From Microbulbifer sp. MI-G (lineage in GTDB: Bacteria > Pseudomonadota > Gammaproteobacteria > Pseudomonadales > Cellvibrionaceae), in the NCBI RefSeq assembly GCF_030440425.1, contig NZ_CP098023.1, forward strand, positions 3,036,501 to 3,100,500: a stretch of 64,000 nt of DNA. Reading direction: 5' to 3'. The translations under genes were made by a program, and so were the position numbers. The first letter of the stretch is position 1. Each line of letters starts with the position of its first letter. Shown piece by piece: positions 30,342-38,625 of the stretch. A model generated the notes under the pieces. The model ran no database searches. It saw nothing but the letters and a program-made list of their open reading frames with translations, and was not told the origin of the DNA.

Positions 30342-30952
30342 CTTCTCTTCTACCTGTCGACACTAAAGGGTATCAATGCTGCAAACAGTTACAGGGCATT
30401 CCTGAATCCTGATGACAAAATCATGAATTTTTGGTTTCACCAGTACCGTACACCGACAAAAGCACGCCGGATTGACTCGACGCTCACAAACGACTCCATG
30501 ACCTTGTGAATTGACATTGCGGGGATACGGCCAAACGCCATGGCACTGCTTGTATTTCACAGGCCCCATCTGGCCAACACCCACAGCACCGCCCAAGGCC
30601 AGGTCTCTTTTGGCGCAGTTTTCATTTTTTTGGATATACTGGCTCTGAGTGCGTGCTGATCCCGAAGCCCCGGTCTGATTGGCATTTCTTTCAAACCGTC
30701 AGCAGCACGGGGCAGATGGCTTTTCTCCAGGTCGAGTCCCACAGTGCCATCAACATGCACCCCGCCGGGCGACCGGACAGTGGGTTGGGGTAGGGCAAAA
30801 AAATCTATAAAACAAAGCGTTATTTTGCAGTCAGTCACTTTTCCCTGGGGTGCCGGACACAGCCCCGCCTCCGCCCCCTCGGGGGAGGATGTGGCGGGTT
30901 GTCACGAAGCCTAGGATGCGACTCATCACCATAACGATAATTCCGGGAGAAG
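30342..30952. other. Upstream region of the TonB-dependent receptor gene
   Basis: No gene is supported in these 610 bases. The leader holds an AT-rich patch near 30800-30830 that could contain a promoter and a GC-rich hairpin (CCCGCC at 30864-30869 with GGCGGG at 30893-30898, enclosing a CCCC-TC-GGGG inner stem) about 55 bases before the start codon. Confidence 0.4.
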
Positions 30953-33817
30953 ATGATGCGTCTATCCAACAAAAACCCAGGGGGGTTTCGGCCCGCATTG
31001 CTGTCCATCGCCATTGCGGCTACCGTCGGTATGCCCCTGGCAGCGCTCGCAGCGGACGAGGAGGCCGCTGGTGCGACGATCGAAGAGGTCACTGTGACCG
31101 GTTTCCGCAAGAGTGTGATGGACGCCATCGGCACCAAGCGCGACGCCAAGGCTGTGGTTGAGGCCATCTCTGCCGAAGATATCGGCAAGCTGCCCGACTC
31201 CTCCATTGCAGAAGCCATTGCCCGCCTGCCCGGCCTCGCGGCACAGCGCCTGGACGGCCGCGCCAGCCGCGTGTCCATCCGCGGCTTTGGTGAAAACGAG
31301 AGTGCCACCACCTTTAACGGTCGCGAGCAGGTCTCCATTAGCGACAATCGCGGCGTCGAGTTCGATCTCTACCCGTCCGAGATTATGAGCGGTGTGACCG
31401 TTTACAAGACACCCCAGGCCAGTATCGAAGCCGAGGGTATCGCCGGGGTCATCGATCTGCAAACCGTCAAGCCCCTGGCGCGCAACGAGCGCGTGATTCA
31501 GCTCAACGGCCAATTCGAAATGACCGGCTTCGATAAACTGAACCCCGATGGGGAGGATCAGGGCCACCGCGCCACCTTCTCCTATATCGACCAGTTTGCC
31601 GATGACCGCATCGGCGTGGCCTTCGCTTACAACACCATGCGCTCCCCCAATCAGGAAGAACGCTGGAATGCCTGGGGTTATCCTGAAATTTTCGTTGATG
31701 ACCAGGGTATTTATCATAACTGGCCGGGTGACGAGGATAATCGGAACAGTGATGGCTCTCCCTGGGAATCCACGGGCGGCAGCATGCTGGGTGGCGCCAA
31801 GCCCTTTGTGCGCTCCTCGGTACTGGAGCGCGACAGCGCGATGCTGGTGGTGGAGGTTCAGGCAAGCGAGAAGTTGCATACCACTTTTGATGCCCTGTAT
31901 GTGGATTTTTCCGATGAAAAAATCCTGCGAGGGATTGAGGTACCGTTCGCCTGGGGACAAGGTTCGTTTATGCCAGGTGAATTGGATGCAAATACGGGCT
32001 TCTTCACCAGCGGTGTTACCGAAGGCCAACGCGTGGTGGTGCGCAATGATATGGAAAGCCGGGATGCCAAGCTGAGCGCATTCGGTTTCAATGCCCAATA
32101 CGATCTCAGCGATGCACTGCAGCTGGAATTTGACGTCAGCCATTCCAGCGTGGCGCGGGAAACCTGGAGCTTCGAAAGCTATGCGGGTACCGGCCGTGGC
32201 GACAGTGAGGGTGTCGCCGACAATCTGGGCTATGCCTTTAACTCCGGCAATACCGGAGCCAAGTTTACCCATGGACTCGACTACAGCGACTTTGGCTTGA
32301 TCAAGCTGGGCGGCCCTTTAAGCTGGGGAGCGAGTACCGCGCTGAATAACAAGTATGGCCTTAAAGACGGGGATCAATACCTCAACGCCGCCCAAGACGG
32401 CTTTATTAACGCCCCGGAAATTGATGACGAGCTCACTTCACTCAAGCTGGCCGCCACGCAGATGGTGGAAGCCGGTATCGTCAATGAAATCCGCTACGGG
32501 GTTTCCTTTCGCGAACGCGAGAAAATCAAGCGTTCCCAAGGCTTCTATATGACGTTGCGGGATTTCCCGCAGGTGCTGGAAGTACCGGAGCAGTACCGCC
32601 TGGGTACCGTTTCCTTGGACTTTATCGGCATGGGCGACATGATCGCTTACGATTCCGCTGGCCTGCTGGCGGACGGCTACTACGAGCTGACCGATGAAGC
32701 GCTGACCGGTATCCAGCACCTGACCAAATCCTACACTGTCAACGAGAAGATCACCGCCGCGTTTGCCCAGGCGGATTTCGGCACTGAAATTTTCGGTTTG
32801 CCACTAACCGGTAATGCGGGCCTTCGCTACGTCTACAGCGAGCAAAGCTCTCAAGGTTTTGCTGGCCAAGTCAATGAAACGAGCGGGCTTGTGATTGCCG
32901 AGCCCACCAATATCAGCCATGACTACAGTCACCTTCTGCCGAGCCTGAATCTGGCGCTAGAAATTGACGATCAGCAGACCGTACGCTTCGGAGCCGCCAA
33001 GACCATCTCCCGTGCGCGCATGGACGAGATGAATGCATCCTTGGAGGTTTCCTACAACCCACAGGTGGATGGCAACGGTAACAACTGGAGTATCAGCGGC
33101 GGTAACCCGACGCTGGAGCCAAAAGAAGCCGTGGGTGTGGATTTGACCTATGAAAATTACTTCAGTGACGAAGGCTACTTTTCTGCAGCGATTTTCTGGA
33201 AAGATTTGAGTGATTGGCACTTCGACGACACCTTCACTGTCGACCTCGTGGGTGTTGCCGATCCGGCTACCGGCCAGATACCGGAGAACCCCACCGCAAC
33301 TGCTTCCGGTAAAGTAAATGCTGGCGGCGGCACGCTAACGGGTTATGAACTCTCTGTGGCCCTACCGTTCAATCTCTTTACCGAGCATCTGGATGGTTTC
33401 GGTCTGCTCGCCAGCTATACGGGCATTGATTCGGACATTCAGGACCAGCATGGTAATGATTATCAACTGGCAGGGCTCTCAGACAGTATTCAGAATATAA
33501 CGGCTTATTATGAAAACTATGGCTTTTCCGCCCGTGTCAGCATGCGCAAGCGCGACGACTTTAAAGGCGAGGTCTACGGCATCGGCTTTAATAGCGAGCA
33601 GGTGGACGTGGTGGGCGAAACCCTCGTCGATGCGCAGATCGGATACGATTTTGCTGAGTCCGGCATTACTTCTCTGGAAGGCCTGTCGGTATTCCTGCAG
33701 GGCCAGAACCTGACCAATGAGCCCTTCACTACCTTGAGTGGCGATAACCCACTGCAGGTGCGCGACTACCAGAACTACGGCAGAACCTATCTGCTGGGCT
33801 TTAGCTACGCGCTATAG
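30953..33817 (+). CDS. TonB-dependent outer-membrane receptor
   Basis: This 954-residue receptor imports a large ligand across the outer membrane. A signal peptide ends at ALA (about residue 34). A TonB-box-like EEVTVTG follows, then the plug domain (IGKLPDSSIAEAIARLPG to SIEAEGIAGVIDLQTVKPL) and a 22-strand-type barrel. The plug wording is that of the Xanthomonas/Caulobacter TonB receptor group (TIGR01782-like), which typically takes up oligosaccharides. A GGGAGA site precedes the ATG. The barrel ends YLLGFSYAL, a little unlike the usual terminal aromatic. The next gene, a halogenase, is a known frequent companion of such receptors. Confidence 0.92.
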   Translation: MMRLSNKNPGGFRPALLSIAIAATVGMPLAALAADEEAAGATIEEVTVTGFRKSVMDAIGTKRDAKAVVEAISAEDIGKLPDSSIAEAIARLPGLAAQRLDGRASRVSIRGFGENESATTFNGREQVSISDNRGVEFDLYPSEIMSGVTVYKTPQASIEAEGIAGVIDLQTVKPLARNERVIQLNGQFEMTGFDKLNPDGEDQGHRATFSYIDQFADDRIGVAFAYNTMRSPNQEERWNAWGYPEIFVDDQGIYHNWPGDEDNRNSDGSPWESTGGSMLGGAKPFVRSSVLERDSAMLVVEVQASEKLHTTFDALYVDFSDEKILRGIEVPFAWGQGSFMPGELDANTGFFTSGVTEGQRVVVRNDMESRDAKLSAFGFNAQYDLSDALQLEFDVSHSSVARETWSFESYAGTGRGDSEGVADNLGYAFNSGNTGAKFTHGLDYSDFGLIKLGGPLSWGASTALNNKYGLKDGDQYLNAAQDGFINAPEIDDELTSLKLAATQMVEAGIVNEIRYGVSFREREKIKRSQGFYMTLRDFPQVLEVPEQYRLGTVSLDFIGMGDMIAYDSAGLLADGYYELTDEALTGIQHLTKSYTVNEKITAAFAQADFGTEIFGLPLTGNAGLRYVYSEQSSQGFAGQVNETSGLVIAEPTNISHDYSHLLPSLNLALEIDDQQTVRFGAAKTISRARMDEMNASLEVSYNPQVDGNGNNWSISGGNPTLEPKEAVGVDLTYENYFSDEGYFSAAIFWKDLSDWHFDDTFTVDLVGVADPATGQIPENPTATASGKVNAGGGTLTGYELSVALPFNLFTEHLDGFGLLASYTGIDSDIQDQHGNDYQLAGLSDSIQNITAYYENYGFSARVSMRKRDDFKGEVYGIGFNSEQVDVVGETLVDAQIGYDFAESGITSLEGLSVFLQGQNLTNEPFTTLSGDNPLQVRDYQNYGRTYLLGFSYAL

Positions 33818-33843
33818 GCCGCCAGTTACCTCACAGGTACTGC

Positions 33844-33877
33844 GCCCTTGTGATCCTGTATTGCAAGGGCTTTTTTT
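33844..33877 (+). terminator. Intrinsic terminator after the TonB receptor gene
   Basis: GCCCTTG (33844-33850) pairs with CAAGGGC (33864-33870), followed by seven T. It separates the receptor from the halogenase gene, which starts 25 bases later, so halogenase expression needs read-through or its own promoter. Confidence 0.85.
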
Positions 33878-33901
33878 ACGCTTTTCTACCGGGGGCATCC
33901 A

Positions 33902-35398
33902 TTGAACGGCGACACTATCCGCAAGCTCATCATTCTTGGAGGCGGCACCGCCGGCTGGATGACCGCAGCCCTGGCGGCCAGGGTGCTCGGCAAGGTAATC
34001 GACATTACCTTGGTGGAATCAGAAAAAATCGGTACCGTCGGGGTCGGTGAAGCCACCATCCCGCCAATAAGCCTCTTTAACCAGTCCCTGGGGCTGGATG
34101 AACAGGCATTCCTGAAGGCCACCAAAGCTACAATCAAGTTGGGCATCCAGTTTGAAAACTGGTTGCAGCAGGGCAGCAGTTATATGCACGCCTTTGGCGC
34201 TATCGGCAAACACTTGCCGTTTTGTGATTTTCATCACCTCTGGCTAAGAAGTCGTCACAATGGCGACACTTCGAGCCTGTGGGATTACTCCCTGAACTAC
34301 CAGGCCGCCATCCGCAATAAGTTCGCCCCCTTGACGCAGATTGCAGGTACCAATTTGCCCGGCCTGTCCTATGCCTATCATTTTGACGCGGCACTCTATG
34401 CCCGATTCCTGCGCCGCTACAGTGAAAACAACGGCGTAAAACGTGTGGAAGGTACCGTCAGGGAAGTACAAGTGCGCGCAGACAACGGCTTTGTGGACAG
34501 CCTGCAGCTGGAGAGCGGCCAAACGGTTGACGGCGACCTGTTTATCGACTGCTCCGGCCTCTCCGCCCTGCTGATAGAAAAAACCCTGAACACAGGATTT
34601 GAGGACTGGTCTCACTGGCTGCCCTGCGACCGGGCAATCACCGTGCCCGGCACCGCGAAAAAACCCATAGTGCCCTATACCCGTGCCATCGCCCACGCAG
34701 CGGGCTGGCAGTGGTGCATTCCCCTTAGGCACCGTACCGGTAACGGCATGGTTTATTCCAGCCGCTTCTGGAGTGACGAGCAGGCTCGCAATACGCTGAT
34801 GCACAACCTGGATTCCAAAGCCCTGTCGGAGCCCGGGGTCATTCGCTTCCGCACGGGGCGCAGGCGCGCGCAGTGGAATAAGAACGTGGTCAGTATCGGC
34901 TTGTCGAGCGGCTTTCTGGAACCCCTTGAATCCACCAGTATCCACCTGATCCAGTCTGCGGCCACCCGCCTGATCCAAACCTTTCCCCACCGCGGCATCA
35001 GGCCCTGCGAGGTGGAGGAATTCAATCGCCAGTCGCAGGTGGAAATGGAGCACATCCGCGACTTTATAATCCTGCATTACAAAGCCAACCAACGCCGCGA
35101 CGGTGCATTCTGGCAAGCTTGTGAAAGCATGGACATTCCTTTCGGCCTGAGCGACAAGATCGCCCTGTTCCGCGACACCGGCAAGATATTCCGGGATTAC
35201 AATGACCTGTTTTCGGAAATGGCCTGGCAGCAGGTGATGATCGGCCAGGGCGTTCTGCCTGGGGATCACCATATCATCGCCGATAGCCTGTCTCAGGCAC
35301 AACTGCAGGAACTGATGGCAAATCTGAAGACGCTGATCAACGGCAGCGTAAATCGCCTGCCCGACCATGAGCAGTTTTTGCCCGATGAGCGGGAATGA
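33902..35398 (+). CDS. Flavin-dependent halogenase, tryptophan-halogenase family
   Basis: This 498-residue FAD-dependent protein starts at TTG 33902 and has all the hallmarks of PrnA/RebH-type enzymes. The FAD-binding GGGTAGW lies at 13-19, the catalytic lysine is K79 (ATIKLGI), the halogenase motif GWQWCIP at 268-274 blocks monooxygenase activity, and GFLEPLESTSI (E343, S344) lies near the substrate and chloride site. The family adds Cl or Br to aromatic rings, using reduced FAD from a partner reductase. No reductase or biosynthetic cluster is next to it. The receptor upstream suggests a link to an imported aromatic or glycan-associated compound, but this is inference. A terminator precedes the gene. 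Confidence 0.92.
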   Translation: MNGDTIRKLIILGGGTAGWMTAALAARVLGKVIDITLVESEKIGTVGVGEATIPPISLFNQSLGLDEQAFLKATKATIKLGIQFENWLQQGSSYMHAFGAIGKHLPFCDFHHLWLRSRHNGDTSSLWDYSLNYQAAIRNKFAPLTQIAGTNLPGLSYAYHFDAALYARFLRRYSENNGVKRVEGTVREVQVRADNGFVDSLQLESGQTVDGDLFIDCSGLSALLIEKTLNTGFEDWSHWLPCDRAITVPGTAKKPIVPYTRAIAHAAGWQWCIPLRHRTGNGMVYSSRFWSDEQARNTLMHNLDSKALSEPGVIRFRTGRRRAQWNKNVVSIGLSSGFLEPLESTSIHLIQSAATRLIQTFPHRGIRPCEVEEFNRQSQVEMEHIRDFIILHYKANQRRDGAFWQACESMDIPFGLSDKIALFRDTGKIFRDYNDLFSEMAWQQVMIGQGVLPGDHHIIADSLSQAQLQELMANLKTLINGSVNRLPDHEQFLPDERE

Positions 35399-35655
35399 CA
35401 GGCTCTGGAAATACACCTGCCGCAACCGGGCTACTGGCCTGGTAAAAACCGGGGACATATCTGGCTGCAGTAGCCCCCTTAGCGACAGGTTGCAAGAGAC
35501 AACCGGCTCCACCATTGCATCAGCACCGCACCCCTAACCTGCCCATCCGCTGGCGGGGTAAAAACCCTGGCACCGATGCCCGCAGATACAGGCTTCTCTG
35601 CGCTGCTTCGAACGGTGCCAGAAGCCAGCACCGGCACGGTGTGGCCGCAAAAGAT

Positions 35656-36078
35656 CTATTCCCCGGCCCCCTCGCGACACTCTCCGCGCACTTCACCACC
35701 GTATTTGTAAACCGTGCGCTCTATTTCAAAATATCCCTGCTTGCAAAAGCCTGTTTCGGCAAGTTGCCGCGCCAAAGCCCGCTCGAAATAGGCGATATCG
35801 CGGCGGCTGGCGCCTGCACCCGCTCCAGCAGACCCACGCTGCATACGCCTCTGGCCCTCAGGATGGGCCAGTACCGGTGCAGGGAATGACTTGTGTTCCC
35901 TTTCCAGGGTAAATACAAAGCGCTTGGCACCGTTGGGCGCAATTTCAGTGTGAAAGGATTCCTTCGCCCCGGGCATGAGCCCATCGCTGGCACAGGCGGC
36001 CAGAAACAGCGGGAGTAGCCATAAACCCCGCAGCTGCGGCGGAAAAAGTAGACCGATATATTTTTTATCAACAGCCAA
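35656..36078 (-). CDS. Hypothetical lipoprotein
   Basis: This 140-residue protein has a lipoprotein signal: a hydrophobic stretch then LAAC with C29. The start is TTG, supported by GGAGG eight bases upstream. The mature part is basic and contains an alanine/glycine-rich stretch (GSAGAGAGASRRD) and two further cysteines near the C-terminus (GFCKQGYFEIER and GECREG). I recognise no family. It lies alone between the halogenase and purU. Confidence 0.7.
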   Translation of the reverse strand: MAVDKKYIGLLFPPQLRGLWLLPLFLAACASDGLMPGAKESFHTEIAPNGAKRFVFTLEREHKSFPAPVLAHPEGQRRMQRGSAGAGAGASRRDIAYFERALARQLAETGFCKQGYFEIERTVYKYGGEVRGECREGAGE

Positions 36079-36161
36079 AATACGCCCTCCTGATCTCTAT
36101 GTATTCTCAATGTGCAGTGCAACAGTAGCCCGGTTATCCCATTGGCCAGATTATCCGCTGG

Positions 36162-36998
36162 TTATTTGAACACCACCGTTTTATTACCGTGGATAAACAC
36201 CCGCTCCTGCAACACCATCAGCAGGGCTCTGGACAATACCAGTTTTTCCACATCGCGGCCGGCCTCCGCCATGGACGCAGCGGAGTGGGCGTGGTCCACA
36301 TGAATCACGTCCTGCTCAATGATCGGCCCCTCATCCAGATGGTCGGTGACGAAGTGCGCCGTGGCGCCGATGATTTTTACCCCGCGCTCATAGGCCTGCT
36401 GGTAGGGTCTGGCACCGATAAAGGCGGGCAGGAAGGAATGGTGGATATTGATCATTCGCCCACTGTAGCGGGTCACGAAAGCGGGGGTGAGTATTCGCAT
36501 ATACTTGGCAAGTACCAGGTAATCCGGCCTGTACTCGTCCACCACGGCTGCCACCTGTTGTTCATGCTCGCAGCGTGCCAGCTCTTCGGTCGGCACACAG
36601 TGGAAGGGAATATCAAACTTCTGTACCAACCCGGCCAGATCCGGATGATTGCTGATCACCGCAGCGATTTCCACATCCATTGCACCGGAGTAGCCCTTCA
36701 TCAGGATATCCCCCAGGCAATGGGGCTCGCGGGTGACCATCAGCACCAGGCGCTTGCGCCCGGCAGATACCAGTTGCCGCTCGGCCCCCTGGGGCAGGGC
36801 CATATCCAGGTCTTCCAGGAAGATGATATCGTTGAAGATGCCCTCCAGGACAGTACGCATAAAGAAGCGGCCCTGCTGCCGGTCCACAAACTCATGGTTC
36901 CTGATGATATTGAGCTGGTGCTTGTAGCAGATATTGGTAATCTTTGCGATCAAGCCCTTGTCATCGGGGCAGTCGGTCAGCAGTATCTTCTTTTCCAT
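36162..36998 (-). CDS. purU: Formyltetrahydrofolate deformylase
   Basis: PurU hydrolyses 10-formyltetrahydrofolate to formate, which supplies PurT and balances one-carbon pools. From ATG 36998 it has 278 residues; a TTG two codons earlier is also in frame. An N-terminal ACT domain (ILLTDCPDDKGLIAKITNICYKH) is followed by the formyltransferase-like domain with INIHHSFLPAFIGARPY and the catalytic aspartate region THFVTDHLDEGPIIEQ-type (ATAHFVTDHLDEGP). It is divergent from pepQ, with 75 bases between starts. Confidence 0.95.
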   Translation of the reverse strand: MEKKILLTDCPDDKGLIAKITNICYKHQLNIIRNHEFVDRQQGRFFMRTVLEGIFNDIIFLEDLDMALPQGAERQLVSAGRKRLVLMVTREPHCLGDILMKGYSGAMDVEIAAVISNHPDLAGLVQKFDIPFHCVPTEELARCEHEQQVAAVVDEYRPDYLVLAKYMRILTPAFVTRYSGRMINIHHSFLPAFIGARPYQQAYERGVKIIGATAHFVTDHLDEGPIIEQDVIHVDHAHSAASMAEAGRDVEKLVLSRALLMVLQERVFIHGNKTVVFK

Positions 36999-37073
36999 CG
37001 TCAAATTTCAGGCCAACTATCCAGAGCCCAGACTATACACTATGCCGATTCAGCGATTCATACCGGGGAGAAC

Positions 37074-38429
37074 ATGGATAACAACCTTTACGCCGAGCAT
37101 ATGGCCACCCTGTGCCGCCGCTACGATACAATACTGGAAGCCTGCGGCTTCGAGACCCTCAATGTGTTCAGCGGCGCACCCAGGCTGCAGTTTCTGGATG
37201 ACAACCCCTACCCCTTCAGGGTCAATCCCCACTTCAAGGCCCTGGTACCGGTCACAGACAACCCGCACAGTTGGGTGATCTATCAGCGTGGACGCAAGCC
37301 AAAGCTGCTGTTCTACCGCCCGGTAGACTTCTGGCATTATGTCCCGCCCGTTCCCCAGGCTTTCTGGAGCGGGTTTTACGATATCGAGCTGCTGGGCAAA
37401 CCCAGCGATGCCAAGGCGTTCCTCAGTGCAGACAGCGCAGCCTTTATCGGTGAGAGCGACAGCCTGCGGGACTGGCCCCTCGGCAGTGACAATCCGGAAC
37501 TGCTGATCAACCGACTGCACTGGGCGCGCGCCTACAAGACCCCTTACGAAATCGCCTGTCTGCGCGAGGCCAACCGCATCGCCATGGCCGGCCATCGGGC
37601 TGCAGAACAGGCTTTCCGCAGCGGTGCCAGCGAATTTGAGATCAACCAGGCCTACCTGGGTGCTGCCGGCCAGGGCGAGCACCGCATGCCTTACGGCAAT
37701 ATCGTTGCCCTGAATGCGCACGCGGCGATTTTGCACTACAACCACCTCTCCACCGAGCGCCTGCCGGAATCGGAACTGAGGACTTTCCTGATCGATGCCG
37801 GTGCAGACTGTCACGGCTACTGCTCAGATATCACCCGCACTTATGCTTACGCCGACAACGCATTCGCGCAGTTGGTGGCCGCCATGGATGAGAAACAACT
37901 GGAACTGGTGGACGGACTCAAACCCGGCCTGCCCTATCCGGCCCTGCATCGCCAGTGCCACCTGAAAGTCGGCGAACTGCTGGCCCAGTTTGGCGTCATC
38001 AAGACCTCGCCAGAGGGCGCCGTGGAATCGGGCCTGACCCGCCCGTTTATGCCCCATGGCCTGGGCCACTTCCTCGGCCTGCAGGTCCACGATGTGGGCG
38101 GCCACCAGAGTGGTCCCGATGGCGGTACCACGCCCCCTCCGGCACAATACCCCTTTTTGCGAAGCAGCCGCACAATAGAAGAGAATCAGGTATTTACCAT
38201 TGAGCCGGGGCTCTACTTTATCGACAGCCTACTGGAGGAGTTAAAAGCCTCCCCCCTTGCCACTGAAGTGCACTGGGAAAAGGTAGAGGCATTCCGCCCT
38301 TATGGCGGTGTGCGGATCGAGGACAATATTGTGGTGCACGCCGCGGGTAATGAGAATCTCTCCCGCGAGGGTTCAGTCCCAACCGGGTTCAATAAAGTAA
38401 CTGAAACCACTGTTACACCCAGCAATTAA
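37074..38429 (+). CDS. pepQ: Xaa-Pro dipeptidase
   Basis: PepQ cleaves dipeptides with C-terminal proline and, in some species, organophosphate esters. From ATG 37074, preceded by GGGGAGA, it has 451 residues. The creatinase N-terminal domain is followed by the pita-bread fold with five metal ligands: two aspartates in LIDAGAD and CSDITRTY, H in MPHGLGHFLG, and two glutamates in FTIEPGLYF and GGVRIEDNIV. The frame extends upstream to 36189 only as an antisense shadow of purU. Confidence 0.95.
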   Translation: MDNNLYAEHMATLCRRYDTILEACGFETLNVFSGAPRLQFLDDNPYPFRVNPHFKALVPVTDNPHSWVIYQRGRKPKLLFYRPVDFWHYVPPVPQAFWSGFYDIELLGKPSDAKAFLSADSAAFIGESDSLRDWPLGSDNPELLINRLHWARAYKTPYEIACLREANRIAMAGHRAAEQAFRSGASEFEINQAYLGAAGQGEHRMPYGNIVALNAHAAILHYNHLSTERLPESELRTFLIDAGADCHGYCSDITRTYAYADNAFAQLVAAMDEKQLELVDGLKPGLPYPALHRQCHLKVGELLAQFGVIKTSPEGAVESGLTRPFMPHGLGHFLGLQVHDVGGHQSGPDGGTTPPPAQYPFLRSSRTIEENQVFTIEPGLYFIDSLLEELKASPLATEVHWEKVEAFRPYGGVRIEDNIVVHAAGNENLSREGSVPTGFNKVTETTVTPSN

Positions 38430-38434
38430 CCGGC

Positions 38435-38472
38435 TTGGCGCCAGACAGGTAGCGGGGCCTGTTTGGCGCCAA
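38435..38472. repeat. Long hairpin after pepQ
   Basis: TTGGCGCCA-G-ACAGG (38435-38449) pairs with CCTGT-T-TGGCGCCAA (38458-38472), giving 15 pairs with one wobble and an 8-base loop. No T-run follows. It starts 5 bases after the pepQ stop, so it probably protects or ends the pepQ mRNA. Confidence 0.65.
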
Positions 38473-38590
38473 CTGCACCCGCATTTAACCTGCCGGTTTG
38501 AACGCAAGTGCAATATCTTAAAATCGAAAATTGTGGTAAAAAACCAATAACCGGCCTCAGCGCCACGGGGAAAAGATTCCCTCTCCATAC

Positions 38591-38624
38591 AAAAAACCCG
38601 CAATCCCAGCCATTGACGGGTTTA
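38591..38624 (-). terminator. Intrinsic terminator of metE
   Basis: Read on the minus strand, AAACCCG and CGGGTTT pair and are followed by a T-run (38591-38596 as A on the plus strand). The hairpin begins 2 bases after the metE stop. Confidence 0.85.
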
Positions 38625-38625
38625 T

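Noticed and set aside
36189..37073. Upstream extension of the pepQ frame
   Set aside because: This part is antisense to purU; the ATG at 37074 has a good ribosome site and matches PepQ length.
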